Shown here: piece after piece, positions 48,016 through 61,789 of the stretch
Layout of the letters: the number at the start of each line of letters is the position of its first letter
Numbering within the stretch: position 1 is the stretch's first letter
NCBI GenBank assembly: GCA_022575985.1
Contig: JAKSXM010000014.1
Span: 19,220,001 to 19,284,000, forward strand
Source: Anagrus nilaparvatae
Lineage: Eukaryota > Arthropoda > Insecta > Hymenoptera > Mymaridae
Direction: 5' to 3'
Length of the DNA: 64,000 nt
Translations under genes and position numbers: made by a program
Notes under the pieces: generated by a model
Seen by the model: only the letters and a program-made list of their open reading frames with translations
The model's database searches: none
Told to the model about the DNA's origin: nothing

Positions 48016-48333
48016 GCACCAGCCATACTAATCTCGCCCAAAAATTAAATTTCTTTTTCCGAGGATAAAAATAGATGGTATTCATGTTTTTCGATCCGCT
48101 GAACACGGATTCGGGGTCCGTTTTGCGAATTTCATGGTCAATTTTTTGATATTAACAAATTATTGCAAAATTGGCCAATAATTTTATAATAACAAAAAAT
48201 TGACCACGAAATTTGCAAAACGGACCCCGGATTCGTGTTCAGCGGGTCAAAAAACATAAATACCACCTATTTTTATCATCGGAAAAAGATATTTGATTTT
48301 TTAATTTTTGGGCTCGATTAGTATGGCTGGCGC
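48016..48333. mobile_element. Foldback element (about 320 bp)
   Basis: The left arm starts GCACCAGCCATACTAAT and the right arm ends ATTAGTATGGCTGGCGC. Pairing continues through TTTTTCCGA, AACACGGATTC and GGTCCGTTTTGC to a central loop near 48165. Part of the arm is related to 38510-38590. Target duplication is unclear. Confidence 0.7.
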
Positions 48334-48707
48334 ATAGACTAAATCTCTCAGGACTATAAAAAAAATTCAAGGATGGTATATTTTTTTGGAAAACCGATTT
48401 TCAGAAAATTCAAAATTATATGTCAGGGTCTTAAGGAGGCCCTGAGGGCCAAAAAAAAAATTTATTTTGAAAAGTGGTGAAATGATAAGTTTTCCAGCTT
48501 ATGAGCAGGATTATTACAGGTTGGAAAAATTAAATAAAATCCAAAAATGCCCCGAAAAACGGTTTTTTAGGTTTTCGGGGTCCTGTCGTGGCTTAGAAGT
48601 TTAATTCCAACGAGAATTTTTGAGTTTTTTGATAAATTTTTGTATGCTACTACTTAGGTTAGATTTGGTATATAGAAAATAATAAAAATCGATTTTTCTC
48701 ATGTAGT
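48334..48707. other. Non-coding DNA
   Basis: Nothing recognised. A short GC-richer palindrome-like phrase (GAGGCCCTGAGGGCC) lies near 48436-48450. Confidence 0.4.
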
Positions 48708-48935
48708 GGGCAAAATTGACTACATTCCAATTTTGAGAGGTCATTATTACTTCTCTTTGTAAAGAAAGAGCAGACTTAAACTCGTTTTAGAAATGTTTAT
48801 TATGCATCAAATGCGACAATAGCCATTTCGGTGCTACGCTCCTTTGGCAATTATTTTCCAAAATAAATTCTTATAAGACTTTCAAAAATGTACTATTATT
48901 ATATAACATGATTTTTAGGCTTTGTTAATTGAATT
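48708..48935. repeat. Dispersed repeat, copy 2
   Basis: GTGGGCAAAATTGACTACAT, then TTCCAATTTTGAGAGGTC, then TTTCGGTGCTACGC, then AAAAATGTACTATTAT: the same order as in 34550-34760. Confidence 0.55.
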
Positions 48936-51285
48936 GAGTTACTGGAATCCGGTTTTCGGGTAAAGAATGAAAACTTCGGAAAATTATTACTCAATTTTCG
49001 AATTCCTCGAGAAATTATTATACTCAAGTCCCCCTTTTTGGCAAACTTTAGATAATACTAAAATGTTGTATTATTAAAAACTCTTGTTAAATTCAAATAA
49101 CTATCAAAGATAAACAAAAAAAAAATTCAATAATATATTTATTATGTCTACTTTTCATGATAATTAATAAAGCGCTGATACACATAAGGAGATATAGCAA
49201 AGAAAATAATAGCACCTATAACATGTATATAAAATTCGCAACAAAGGTAAAGAGCCAAGAAGCAGAAGAAATTTTGATTTGTGTATATGCATACAACTCT
49301 GTCTATATGCATAAAACCAGTTTTTCACATACAATCGTACATGACTGCTTGCATATACTGCACATTTATTTTTACTTTAAGCGAATATATGGATTGAACC
49401 AACTAATTCTAATAAAGGAATTTTTTATTTATTCTGGAGTTCAGTTACTGGGTTTATGATTTTGTTAAAATTAGAATTAAAAGTAAAATTTACACTTTCG
49501 AAAAAAGAGTTTTTTGCTAAGAAATTTGATCGTATTAATTTTACATCTATGCACATTTGAAACCTAAGCCTACTTGAATATTATTATCTTAATTAGTTCT
49601 GTTGAAATAATCTGGATTAGGCCGTGTATAAATTATATAAATATTTATTATTATTTCTATTATATATGTGATAAGACTACATTTTTTTATTTAGGCACGT
49701 ATGTTTTTACAATTTATGTAATATTTATGTTAAACATTTTTTTGTCCATTATTTTTTATTTGTCAATAATAATAGCACCAATTTTTAGGGCTTTGTATTT
49801 TCTATAATTATCGACTACTTAGCACTAATAATAATTAATGCAAGAGTATAAATTTTTATCTATATATATTTTTTACTTTATATTCTGTAATCTATATTAT
49901 CTTCTTCAAGCTGCCTTATTTACTTCCCTAGAATCAACCGAATTAAATTATCTAAATTAAAAATTTTTTCCAAAATATAAAATTTTCTCGCACCACGAGC
50001 GAATTCCGCTAGCCGCTTGATTTCTCCTTTGAGGCAAAAGAACTTTTTTAATAGTTTAGCTCAACCATGATAGCATTGGTAAAAAACTAAAAAATATTTA
50101 TGAAGAAAAATATCTGATTCGATTTTCGTATAGAAACAAAAATTCAGATGACATTTTTACTCCATCACGCTTCGCCTGTGCGACTGAATAACATTTCTCT
50201 TATTCCTCTTCAACTACTTAAAACCTCTGAGTTTCCCTAATCTATTATCATGTTCCATGCTAGAGCATTATTGTTTCTTTTAGTCATTAAAAAGTTATAG
50301 TCGCTATAGTACTGTTGCCCCTTGACACGGGCGGGTCACCTATTTCGTAAAACAAAGAACATATAATTCAAAAAGCTTCTACTGAAATTAATAACTATTT
50401 TGCATAACTGAACTCAGTTATAAGCTTTTTTCCTTCAAATTTTAGCAGGATGTAGGGATAAAATACATTTAACTCGAATGTTCCATTTTATTACTTTTAG
50501 GGTCAGTTAAGAGTATCATAATTAAAATTGGCTGTTTTACTAAAAATTTGCCTATTTTTTTTGTAAAAGGTCTAGTTTGACAAAGCCTAATTTCCGTTAC
50601 ATGCAATACTTTAAAGTATTTAATCAAAGATTAAAACTATTTTAACTAGATTTTGATAATACCTTTTTCAAATTAGGGCTTGTATGGGTCAGTTTAATAT
50701 TTTTTTTTGGACAATCCAAAACTACATGAAAAAATACACTCAATTTTGTATGCTTTTGAGGCATGTGGAAATGATTTTCTACGTATATGAAGCAAAAACG
50801 CGGGTAAAACGACAAAAAACCTTTTTTACAGTAATTCTTCACTTATATTTATGATTTCTTTCTGGAATTCTATTCCTGAAAATATTCGTTTTTCATCTTT
50901 AATTGGTTGTTTTAAAGAGAACTTACATAAGTATTTATTGGAGATTGACCTATTTATATAATATTTAATAAATTATTTTTAAAATCTTTTTATTATTTTT
51001 GTTAAATCTGTTTATTTTTTTTCCTTAAATGTCAGTTTAAATAAAAAAATTAATTTTTAATAAATTTATATTACATTAGTTATTTTTCATTAAATATTTT
51101 CTTTTTCTTATTTATATTAAAATTTTTTATTATATCATGTGCGATGCAATTATTATGTAAATCACTTAACTACTAAAATTTTTTGTATAATACTTATACA
51201 ATAAACTTTTTAATAATAAAAAAAAAACGTCAGTAATTTTTTAATCTACATTTTGTCAATAACAACAAATTACGTTCACTGTTAA
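48936..51285. other. AT-rich non-coding DNA
   Basis: Frames of 100, 77 and 66 codons (49157-49459, 49574-49807, 50642-50842 minus) look like chance openings, and none resembles a known protein. A small GC-richer spot near 49990-50030 and 50160-50190 shows no signal. Confidence 0.45.
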
Positions 51286-52212
51286 GGGCGCTCTGTCCAC
51301 CACTGGGTGTTTTTTGCGCAGTATATTTATAACTAAAATATTTTAACCATATATTTATTTATAATAATTTTTTAATGAAAGAATCAATGCTTTTCAGTAT
51401 TTAGTACAAGAATATAAAAAAAAAATTAAAAATGTTTATGTTAAATTTTTGAAATTTTTGGGTTATAAAAGCCTGAGTTCCCAGATCTGGGCTACTTAGA
51501 TCAAAATTCTGCTTGGCTCATATTGAAGATCATTCAATTTTAGGTGGAGGTATCGTGGGAAATTTTTCGCTAAACCTCTTCAGTAATGAGTTACAGCTAA
51601 TTGTTTATAAAAAAAAGTTAAAAATTCTTTACAATTTTTAAACAAATAGGTATAACTTATTACTGCAAAGGTTTAGCGAAAAATTTCCCACGATACCTCC
51701 ACCTAAAATTGAATGATCTTCAATATGAGCCAAGCAGAATTTTGATCCAAGTAGTCCAGATCTGGGAACTCAGGCTTTTATGACCCAAAAATTTCAAAAA
51801 TTTAACAGGTCGTATTTGTTTAAACAAATAAACATTTTTAATTTTTTTTTTTATATTCTTGTACTAAATACTGAAAAGTATTGATTCTTTCATTAAAAAT
51901 TTATTATAAATAAATATATGGTTAAAATATTTTAGTTACAAATATACACGGAGAAAAATATTTTGTATATTTTACAAGGTTAATTTTAGTAAAACGGGGT
52001 TAGTTTTAATTACAAAAAAAATTTGTAAATTTTACAAATATGAAGTCAGAATATTGTAATTCTAACTATAAACATGGTTATATTTACAAAATATTTGAAC
52101 AGAAAATAACAAAACTTTATAATGTAAACATAACCAGCAATTTTGGTTATTTTTAACAGTTATTTTTCTCCGTGTACTGCGCAAAAAAAACCCAGTGGTG
52201 GACAGAACGCCC
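51286..52212. mobile_element. TTAA-flanked foldback MITE with a nested MITE
   Basis: The left end is GGGCGCTCTGTCCACC and the right end GGTGGACAGAACGCCC, with TTAA at 51282-51285 and 52213-52216. The arms pair over their whole length around a centre near 51625. The right arm is interrupted by the element at 51947-52174. Without it the MITE is about 700 bases. TTAA duplication points to a piggyBac-type enzyme. This family differs in end sequence from the one at 31005-31730. Confidence 0.85.
51947..52174. mobile_element. 228-bp TA-flanked MITE nested in the right arm
   Basis: The ends are CACGGAGAAAAATATTTTG and, reverse-complemented from the right, CACGGAGAAAAATAAC. It is flanked by TA on both sides. 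The uninterrupted left arm of the host palindrome (GCGCAGTATATTTATAAC near 51321) shows the empty site with one TA. That proves a 2-base TA duplication and that this insertion is younger than the host element. Confidence 0.85.
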
Positions 52213-52216
52213 TTAA

Positions 52217-53929
52217 AATTACTTTATATTATGAAACTATACGATTTTTTTTAATAAGTTAACATTCAATTTAACCAAAGATTCGTATTTTTAAAAGTTC
52301 ATTTATTCAAGTAATTGCAAATTATAAAAAAAATTATCAAAATTTGAACCTATGCAAGTCTTCTATTTCAAAAATTTCTCTCTTTCACACTGAAAGTCAA
52401 AAGTACAAAAATCAGATTTCGCAATTTTTGCGAATGCGTTTAATTTTGTGTACTTTAAATTTCTTTGCAGCACAGAAAATAATGCGTAAGTTAAAAAAAA
52501 GATGGAAGATACGTCCCCATCATATTGTATAATTTTGACGTGATTCATATATAATTTATGATTTTGTAAAAGGTTTCATTGAAGCCTTATTCGCATATTA
52601 TGCATATTTTTAATTTTTTTTAATTATTCCCATAATATTGTAACAATATTTTTTAAGCCATATTTTTAAATTATTAAATAAAGTAGTTGATATTTTTATT
52701 AACGAATCTAGGCAGTTTTTTAATTTAAGTAAAGCAAAACTGTACAGAAATTTTGTGAACGTTTGCCTTGATTGCTAAACTTTTCAATACTATTATTATT
52801 GTAGGATTGGGCTTAATATTTTCAAATAATTAGCAATACTTTTTATTTAGATTAAAATATAAAACACAGGAAAAATTGTTGATACAACAAAATTGAATTT
52901 AAAGACTACATTTTTAACATAACTGCTTTAAAAGCTACAAATATAATACTACACGCAACTGACTACAGGCCATACACAACTGAACTCCCATGGCCAAAAT
53001 CCTGCAGCTTTTATACTTGCTAGATCGTTCTATTCTCAAATTTTCTAGCTACTTATTATTCATTATTTCTATAAAACCAACGACAATAAGACCTAGAAAC
53101 TTTCATATATGGATGATTAGAAGAGCCTCCATACTTTCATACATTAAAATATCATACGATAGACACTACTAAAAATGAACAATATGACTCCGGAAACATC
53201 TTGACTCAACGCACAAATACTTCTAAAAAGATTCTCATACAACATAAAAATACAATACAAGTTAAAAAAATCTCACATGTATATAATCAAAACAGTTAAA
53301 AATCAATAATTAATTAATAATTATCTTCATGCTGATGCGAATCCTACATTAATATTCGGTATAATTAATTTTTTATTTGTGGAGTCTTTGTAAACAAATT
53401 TGTCAAAAAATTTATTTTATTAATTTTTATTTTAGTTTTTTTAAAATTAAATAAACTTAAGGAAAGATAAAACAAAAAATACTTAAAAATATCTGTAGGC
53501 ATAATATTGCTGATTAAAAAGCATATGTAATAATCGTTATCAAATACATGTACTTATTTTCTTCAACACGCTGCAGAATGTTTCGTCGTTTTTAAAGCTG
53601 GCGTCGTTTTAAAAAAACATACACGGAGAATTCTATTAAAAAGTTGTTACATTTTTCTGTAAGGGTGTGAAAAATCAATATTTATATTGTATGATTGTAA
53701 AAATAGGTTAAAGTTTTAAAGTTACCAAATTGTTTCATATTAGTCTGGTTTACTTTGTGAACCCCTCCAAAAATTCTACGAAAATGAATGAATTTAGTTG
53801 AAACCTAGTCGAATCTTCTCAGACCTAAGGAAAAAGTTTCGTAAAAAAAATTCACAATTTTTAAATGGGGCAAAAAACACCCTCAATTCCTCCTCCATTG
53901 ACAAAAAAAATTAAAAATTACTTAGTAGG
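52217..53929. other. AT-rich non-coding DNA
   Basis: No gene is recognised. ACACGGAGAATTCTATT at about 53621 matches the tip of the MITE at 51947, but no partner end was found. Confidence 0.45.
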
Positions 53930-54120
53930 TATTTTTGGCGGTTAAAACGAACCTGACGTCAAAAACTTAGTTAGAGGGGTATAACACCCTTATTTTCACC
54001 CCTAAAATTTAATATTTCTCAAAAACTGTTTTTATTGAATCTAGTAGGTATTTTGGGCTGCTAAATCAGAATCTGATCTCAAAAACCAGGATAGAGGGGT
54101 GTATTACTCTTATTTTCAAA
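53930..54120. repeat. Dispersed 'GGTATTTTGG-GC-GCTAAATC' repeat
   Basis: Two diverged units (about 53930-54000 and 54030-54120) of GTAGGTATTTT, CTCAAAAAC-AG and AGAGGGGTGTA-ACTCTTATTTTC. Related phrases occur at 3760-3960. Confidence 0.45.
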
Positions 54121-54213
54121 CTGCCAGAAAATCACTGTGGTACGAGTGCCGGAGACAAATTTTTTTTTTAACTTTCGACTTTTGGTAGAAATTCATCGCT
54201 TCTTTTAATTATT

Positions 54214-54890
54214 TTTGGTTCCTCAATGAGGAACCTTTGTGATTGGGTCAAATTTTGATTTTTGATTTTTTGGCATATAAGCACGTTTTGGGACCTCAGG
54301 AAGCTAAAAAACCGGTTTTTAAAAAAAGTATATGTGTGTGTGTGTGTATTTAACCGGTGAAATTTCACAACCATTATGGAATTAAAACCTAATTATTTTT
54401 TAAAAAATTTTTTCATCAAAAAATCTCAAACTATTTTTTTTTTTTTTTTAATTTGGAGGTAATACCTCATTTATTTCCAGGAAAGTACTTATATTTGAAA
54501 GTATGATTTTTACTCGATATCTCGAATCTGATAATTAATTTTTTGAAAATTATTTTCCCAAAATTTTTTTCACAAAAAAATACAAAAACACTAATTTTTT
54601 TTTCTTTTTGGACGTAGTACGTAATTTATTTCTTTGAGAGTACTAGTTTTAAAAAGTTCGTTTATTGAATTTTTGGGATCTGATTCTGAATTCTTTCAAT
54701 TTTTTTTTCTCAAAATTAAAAAAACAAAAAAATTAAAATAACTACAATATATTTTTTTTTTTTTGGGTGTAATACCTAATTTAATTCCATTAAAGTACTA
54801 ATATCTGAAAATATTGTAACTGGTGATATTTCACAACCATTATCGAATTAAGACCTAATTTTTTTTTCCAAGAATTTTTTCAAAATTTTT
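54214..54890 (+). repeat. GGTTCCTCAT-family dispersed repeat copy
   Basis: Begins GGTTCCTCAATGAGGAACC (hairpin). It continues with GGCATATAAGCACGTTTTGG, CTCAGGAAGCTAAAAAACCG, a short (TG)n, ACCGGTGAAATTTCACAACC, and the same internal phrases as the array at 29940-32190. A second unit opens at about 54835 and is truncated near 54890. Confidence 0.75.
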
Positions 54891-57100
54891 TCTGTTCAAG
54901 CTTTTGCAAATTTAGTTTTTATAGGCTTTTTCATATAGATGAACATTATTTAGGTATATATACGCAATAAAATATTCTTGGAGGTCAGTTTCTTCTCTTT
55001 CTGCACACTAGTATTATAAGTATCGTATAAATGTGTATATATACATTTTTTTTTTAAATTATTTTCTTTCTTTTTTGCTTTTTTCATTCTTAAGTTGTTT
55101 TGGTCCATTGAAATTAAGAACACGTATATATATAAACTGAAAAAATTTAGTTGATGCTATACTTTAAGTTATACTAAAAATTTTTGGGCAAATAAATACA
55201 ATACTATTTAATTTGCGAAGTTTTTATTTTTTTTTTTTTTTTTGATAAGGAGTAATTAGTTTTTAATAAAATTTTTGTTTTTTATAATTTTCAATTTTAA
55301 TTATTATATATAGATTTATATTATTCTATGTAATGTGAATCAGCGTCCCAAAAAATTTCAAAATCTTTTCAGCTATGGGTTTATGAATATTAAAAATTCG
55401 AATATTTATAGTCTCGAAATGAATTTAATTGTGCAAAAAGGCATTACTTGGGTATTATAAAAATCTAAGGCTCGAATTTCTGTATAAATTACTGAGAGCA
55501 AAATAAGAAGAGGAAAATAAATTAAAACTATATTTTAATTGTTTATTACATTGAATCCAATTAAATTTTAATTAGACGATCAAATGATTCAAATCATATT
55601 TTTTTATAGATTATAATTAATTATAATTATTATATTATTATTAACATAACTTTTAAACAATTAAAAATAAAAAACAATTAAATTCTGATTCTTACTAAAC
55701 AAATTTAAAATATAAATTAGCCGCATCCGAAAAAAATTTCTAGATGCATGCATGTTATAGTGAATTATTATTTATATCCTGGTTTGTGCATTTTATTCCT
55801 CCCAATTTTGAGTAAATCAAAATAAATAATACTTCCGAACTGTTAAAATAAATTTTTTACATAGATATACCCCGGCTTTTTTTATAAAAAAATTATGAAA
55901 TTGCTTCAACGTGCTTCTCGATCTTCCCATTTTTGGTATAAGGATATGAAATAAACATTTTAAAAATTTATATAAAATAATTCTTACTATTTATGAATAA
56001 AATACAATTCTATTAAACTGATTTTACTTTGTAATTAACTTTATTTTTATCAACAAAATGTATACTATAAAATAAAAATGTACATAAACACAGGAAATTG
56101 ATATGCATAATTATAGTATGCATGTTTTACAATAGGAAACAAAAATATATATTATGAAATTTTTCTTTAAATCATGTTTTATTATGGCTATTTGAGCTAA
56201 TTTTTTTATTTCTTAATGTTTATAAAAAGGAATTGAAAATTAAAGTCTCAAGCTAAATTAATTATACCAGACTTTTTCATTGCTTTTAGATATTTCGTTG
56301 ACAAATAAGCGAGCTAATTCATTTTTGACAGCTGTATTTAATCACAGTGGCTTAGATAAATACACGAAAAAAAATCCGTTTGTGGCTAGAGCAATTTTTT
56401 TTTCATGCTTAGACGATTTTTCAAGATAGGCGTTCAGTGGTAAAATGACCCAAAAAAAAATTCTTTAAACAAGAAAACTAAATTTTTTTTTTTCAATTTT
56501 CTTTATGTTTTAAGTCACTTGTAATCTTTTGAACAAAAAATAGTATTTTCGACACGTGTCTAGAAACGTAAATATTGTCCCATTCCGAGGAAAAGCCGAG
56601 TTTTTTTGCAGTGTATTTTTTGGGGTTTTCACAGTTTTTTGAGAATAACGCCGCTAAATTATGGAAAGTATTAAACCTTATTTTTTTTAGTAATGATTGA
56701 ATTTTCGGCAATAAAAATCTGTAGCTGTGAGTCTAAAAAAGGGATCTAATATTTCCAAGAATCATCTAGAGGCATAAAATTATTCAATTGCCTAAAATAT
56801 TTTAGCATTACAGGAAACATATTATAAATTTAATTTTATATTTTTTCAATTTATTAAATATAAACTAGCAGCTTTTACAAAATTATATAAAACTCATAAC
56901 ACTTTGTGATGATAATATAAAACAAATTTTGCAATACATATACATATACAAAGACACTGTCTATCAAAATCGAAATTTAGTGGTAGTAAAATTTATGATA
57001 AAATTTATATTAAAGTTTATATCAATTTTATATGTATGTATAAATAACCACTCTCCTTTATTTTCCCCACTTTTTTCCGGTATACTGCAGTATTACAATA
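54891..57100. other. AT-rich non-coding DNA
   Basis: Nothing recognised. Confidence 0.5.
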
Positions 57101-57183
57101 CAGGGTATATCAGAGCAGGATGAGAATTTTTGTTCGAAGAATAAATCAACAGAATTAATCAGAAAATTTTCTGAACCACCCTG
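57101..57183. mobile_element. Very short inverted-repeat element (83 bp)
   Basis: CAGGGT at the left and ACCCTG at the right, each flanked by TA, with AT-rich interior. ACAGGGT tips are very common in invertebrate MITEs, and a lone ACAGGGT also occurs at 19983. The inverted repeat is short, so chance is possible. Confidence 0.35.
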
Positions 57184-57679
57184 TATGTACTCATCTCTTT
57201 CTTTTTTATTGGTATTTTTTATCCTTTATTTATTGCAATTTTATGAAGTTGGTATATTTAACATTTAGTTTTCTGCATCAGGTGGCTTTTCTATAATGCA
57301 AACACATAATATACAGTTTACGTTTGTGAATGTTTGTTAATGCTCTTTTATTTCGTATATATGACAATTTAATTTATTTCGAAATAATATTTTATAAATC
57401 CGTACACAATGTTGATAATATTTTAATTTGGATTAAATATTCATTTGTTTTTAATGAAATATATAGATCAATGAATGAGTTGAAATTTATATGTATTTAT
57501 TAAGTAATATTTATTAATTAAATAGGATATGAATTGATTTTATGTTAATATGTGGTATTCTTTTAATAACCAGTTTTTCAGTTTATAAAAAAATTTATTT
57601 TCTCGAAAGTTAAAGATGTTCTCAAAAGCAAATATTTTTTATTTGGCATTAAAAATAATTGCTTGGACATACAAAAGAT

Positions 57680-58650
57680 GGTAAAAAACTCTGGGTTTTG
57701 GCTCCCTGGGGATGTCTTTATAAAGCAAGGGGATGAGGATTAAAACTAAATGAAAGAGATTTAATCTTTTGGTTTAAATCCCTAGCAAGTACACTGGGTC
57801 GCTTTTTTTATTTCCGGAGCCCGTTGTTACTTAAAACCCCTACGAAATAAGATATCTACCCCTAAAGTGAGGTAAATTTTCAAACTTTAGATTTTCGTCC
57901 GAAAATCTTAACTTTAGGTACTTCAGTTTATTCGGGTTATATCCCTATTTCTAGGTGTTTTAATTAAAAATGGATTATGAAAATGAAAATAGGTATCTAA
58001 AATATTCACCGGAAGAGATTTTTAGGTCAAAATTTTCAGTTTTTTTAGATCAATACAGTTCGTTTCCCTGGTCAAATGTATCCACTCCATCAAAAGGGGT
58101 TGATATATTCGTTTTGTAGAGGTTATAGGTAAGAGGGGCTCTAGAAAGAAAAAGAGCGTCCCAAATTACGCGTAGGTGAGATTTTTAGTCCAAAATATTT
58201 AATCTTTCGTTTAGTTGTAAAACTCGCCCCCTAACTTACTAAGACACCCCAAGGGAGAATTATAAGAGCAATGCCTGCATATTCGATTTTTTTTTTGAGT
58301 CCTATTAATTATTTTCAATGCAAAATAAAAACTTTTTAACGCTTAGGAACATCTTATATTTCTTTAACATTTATTTGAAAATTCATCCCACTCTAGGGGA
58401 TGATATTTCAGTCAGCAGAGGTTGTAGGTAAAAATGTACACCGGAAATGAAAAAAGCGACCCAAATGACTTATTAAGTGAGTTTGTTGGTCAAAAATGTT
58501 AAATTTTTCATTTATTTATAAAACTCATCCCCTTGCTTACTAAAGACACCCACAGGGAGGGTCGTAAGGACATATACACAGGTATTTAATTTTTTTCCCA
58601 TCTCTTGGGAGTCCTAGCAATTATTTCCTATGCCAAATAAAAACTTTTAA
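57680..58650. repeat. Degenerate repeat array, one inverted and two direct copies
   Basis: The copies at about 58060-58290 and 58385-58620 are in direct orientation (GAGGTTATAGGTAA or GAGGTTGTAGGTAA, then CGACCCAAA, then AAACTC-CCCC-TTACTAA-GACACCC). The copy at about 57690-57850 is in inverted orientation (GGATGTCTTTATAAAGCAAG, then CTGGGTCGC). No ORF survives. Possibly a foldback with duplicated arm. Confidence 0.55.
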
Positions 58651-58789
58651 GGGTCCAATTTAAAAGGAGTGTGGTAAAATGGGACTTAAAATACTTTTTA
58701 TTTTAGGAATTATAAGATTAGGAACAAAAAACTTCTATTAAAAGTAATAATTTCTAGACTGGCAGTTATTTTAAAAAATTACTTGGATT

Positions 58790-59030
58790 TTCGATTATCG
58801 GGTAAAAAAAGTTGCCATTTAGCAAAAAAAATAAGATTTCCAAAATTACAGCTCATTTAATCACTCTTAACTGTAGTCACCAAGTATATGGGCTCTTATA
58901 GAGAAAATTTGGGGTCCCTTAAAATCCCTTGTATTTGGTGAAAACATTTAAGAGTAATTAAATAAGCTCTAATTTTGGGAATCTTATTTTTTTGATAACT
59001 GGCAACTTTTTTCACCCAGTATTCGATAAG
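58790..59030. mobile_element. Foldback repeat, copy 2
   Basis: TTTTCGATTATCGGGTAAAA and AAGTTGCCATTTAGC-AAAA at the left pair with CTGGCAACTTTTTTCACCC and CAGTATTCGA at the right. The same ends occur at 23315-23535. Confidence 0.6.
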
Positions 59031-61789
59031 CGATTATAGGATTAGTATTATCCAAGTGACTTTTTAAAAAACTTCCAAGCTAATAATAATTACGAAATAT
59101 AAAACTACAGCAAATCTGGTTTCTGAACTACTGTAATGTTTTATTGTACCTAGCATTTTTTTCTTGGTTACCAAGTGTTCTATACATTTTAAACCTCCCA
59201 CCCCCCTATTCAAAATGGATTCATTGTTCAAAAATCGAATAGTTAATCAAGGGTAATTAAGAAATTTGAGAACATCATCAATAAGAAAAAAATTTTATGC
59301 AAAATAAAAATCTTATTTTTTTTATTATTTAATTATATGAATAAACGAAAAAAAAAACATGTTAACAAATTTTGATAAGGCATATACATTATTGCATTCA
59401 TTATAGATTAAGATTAATAAAATAAAAATTAAGTATTGAGTATTAAGTATTGAATTAAAAAAAATCATATTTTTGCAAAACAATTCGAGTATTTCAATTA
59501 TCAGACAGTATATATTAAATTCTATCACATCGCTTTTGGCTATCAATATTAATTTAGTTTTTATTAAAATTTATAATAGACAACACGGTATAACTATAGT
59601 AATAAATTATATATACATATATGTATATGGGCACGTCCAAGATAGAACGACCAGCCGAAAAATAAAAAATAAAAATAAAATTTTTTTTGTGTCACTTTTT
59701 ACCTGGGATTTGTGAAACCACTCCTATTTTACACTTCCTGATGCATAATTTTGAGATACAGCTGCTCCAAAGTTGGATTTTTTCAATTTTTTGATTTCAG
59801 CTGCCCAGTTCAAACTGAAATAACTGGACTATGAAAAAATTTTTTTTTTTATTTTAGGGCACTCTCGGTTCCATTGTTACGGTTTGAACTTTTCAAATTG
59901 ACCGGAAGTTCCCATAATTATTTTGCTTAAATTTTCTCAGAATTTTGCTCTACGTATCAGTTTGTCCTAAAAAATTTTGGATATGTGATACTCAAATGAG
60001 CGCCCACAATCATTATTTTAGTCTGCCAAAATTAGCCAAAATATAAGAATATTTAATATTTACATTCAGATGCAATATTTAATATTTTTTTCTTGAGATA
60101 AATTTTGAATATAAAAATATTAATGGTTCATGAAAGTTATGGAAAAATTTCATTATTTGCAATCTACATCGTACTGTATAACTGTTTTTAATATTGAATT
60201 GAGTCAGTTTTACTGCGATTAAACATGAAACATGATTTGACTGGGTTGGTCCCTTCAGAGGCTTGCCCCCTAGTACCCCTAAAAAGAGGTTGCGAATGCA
60301 CATTTAATGCTCCTGAATTTTTTTCAAAATTTATTTTTAACCTCTGGGCCTTTCTAAATTCGTATTTAGCGACTAAAAAATGTATAGATATTTTTTGTGA
60401 ATTTTGCGAGCCTATCCCTAAAAAGTGGGTGCCTCGCAGATTTAAGGGTATTGCACTCTAAGAAAATCCTCGGTACCTAAAAATTATATAGTAAAGAAAA
60501 TCTTTAAATGGTGAGTAATATTAACCTTTAAAACTCGCATTTTGATTGAAGTATTATAATATACCCCTGAGTATTCATTTTAGCTGCGACAACATAGAGT
60601 TAATTATCATTAAGAATTAACATCCTATTTTGAAGCTCAAAGGTTTATTTAAAAAAAAATAAAAGAAAATAGAATAATTATTTTAGAAAAATAGTTTTAC
60701 GTTCTATTTTATATGCAGATAGTTTTCAAAGTATATGCTTGAATTTTTAACTTGAGCCAAATTTATGAATTTTAATATTCCATATTCAATAAATTCATAT
60801 AACGTTTTTCTTTTTTATAAACGACTTGAAAATAAAGTTTCTAGATGGTTTAACCAGCAAATAAAAAAAAAAAAAAAATAACTTATTTAGGTCAAAACTG
60901 TTGGGTTGATTTATAAGAAAATTGCAGTTACTTTATATTATTTATACTTTTCTTGAAATTGATGTCTATATCATTTACAGATCGTTTACTACTTTTTTTA
61001 TGTATTTCTTTTTATTTTCTTTTTTAATGAGAAATTCTTCTATTTAAAAGTTTCAATTAAAGTATAATAGATTGAATAAAAACTGTATTCAGAAATTTCT
61101 AAGTAGAAAACTATTTTATAAATATTATAATAAATTCCCTCTTCTTTATATTCATAACTTTTGAAGATAAAACTTGGAAAAATCAATCTGCGTTTCAAAA
61201 AAAAAAAAAAAAATATTTAGTAGATAAACTTGTGCATAAGTAAGTTTAAAATATAATAACTTATATAATATTAAAAAGCTTTTTTTAATAAGCTATAAAA
61301 GTATAAAAAATTATAATTGATAGTAACATTTTTATTAGATAATATTTTATAATGAGATGCATTGATTGTGTACAAGAATTTCTATTGAAATTTCATTAAA
61401 TACGAATGCTTGCAACTTTTGATTATATTAAATTTTATTTATATGGGTTATTGGCAAAAAAAAAAGAAACACTAATAAGTTTTAGAGTTTAAGAATTTTT
61501 CTTATTAAAAAGAAGACTGGTTTTTTTCAAAATTTGTCATTTAATATGAAAAACGAAGAGTAAGAAATTATTTCTTTTGTTTCAAATTTCGTATGCCTAC
61601 CAATGAGGGGTAAAATTATTGTTATTTTTAGGCATTAAAAAAATTAAATTATTTCAAAGATACTTTTTAAAGACAATTCCATGCCATTAAATTTTATTAA
61701 AATTTTTTTTACAATTTAAAAAATTTTTTAATTAATGGTAAATAATTTAAAAAAAAAGTGGTTTTGAATGAAAAAAAGTGTCCATAATT
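59031..61789. other. AT-rich non-coding DNA
   Basis: Several frames of 70-80 codons (59325-60461) are open by chance. No family resemblance or splice structure was seen. Confidence 0.45.

Noticed and set aside
49157..49459. 100-codon plus-strand frame
   Set aside because: AT-rich composition typical of chance frames; no motif and no resemblance to a known protein.
59325..60461. Cluster of 70-80-codon frames
   Set aside because: No coding composition, no splice sites linking them and no family resemblance.
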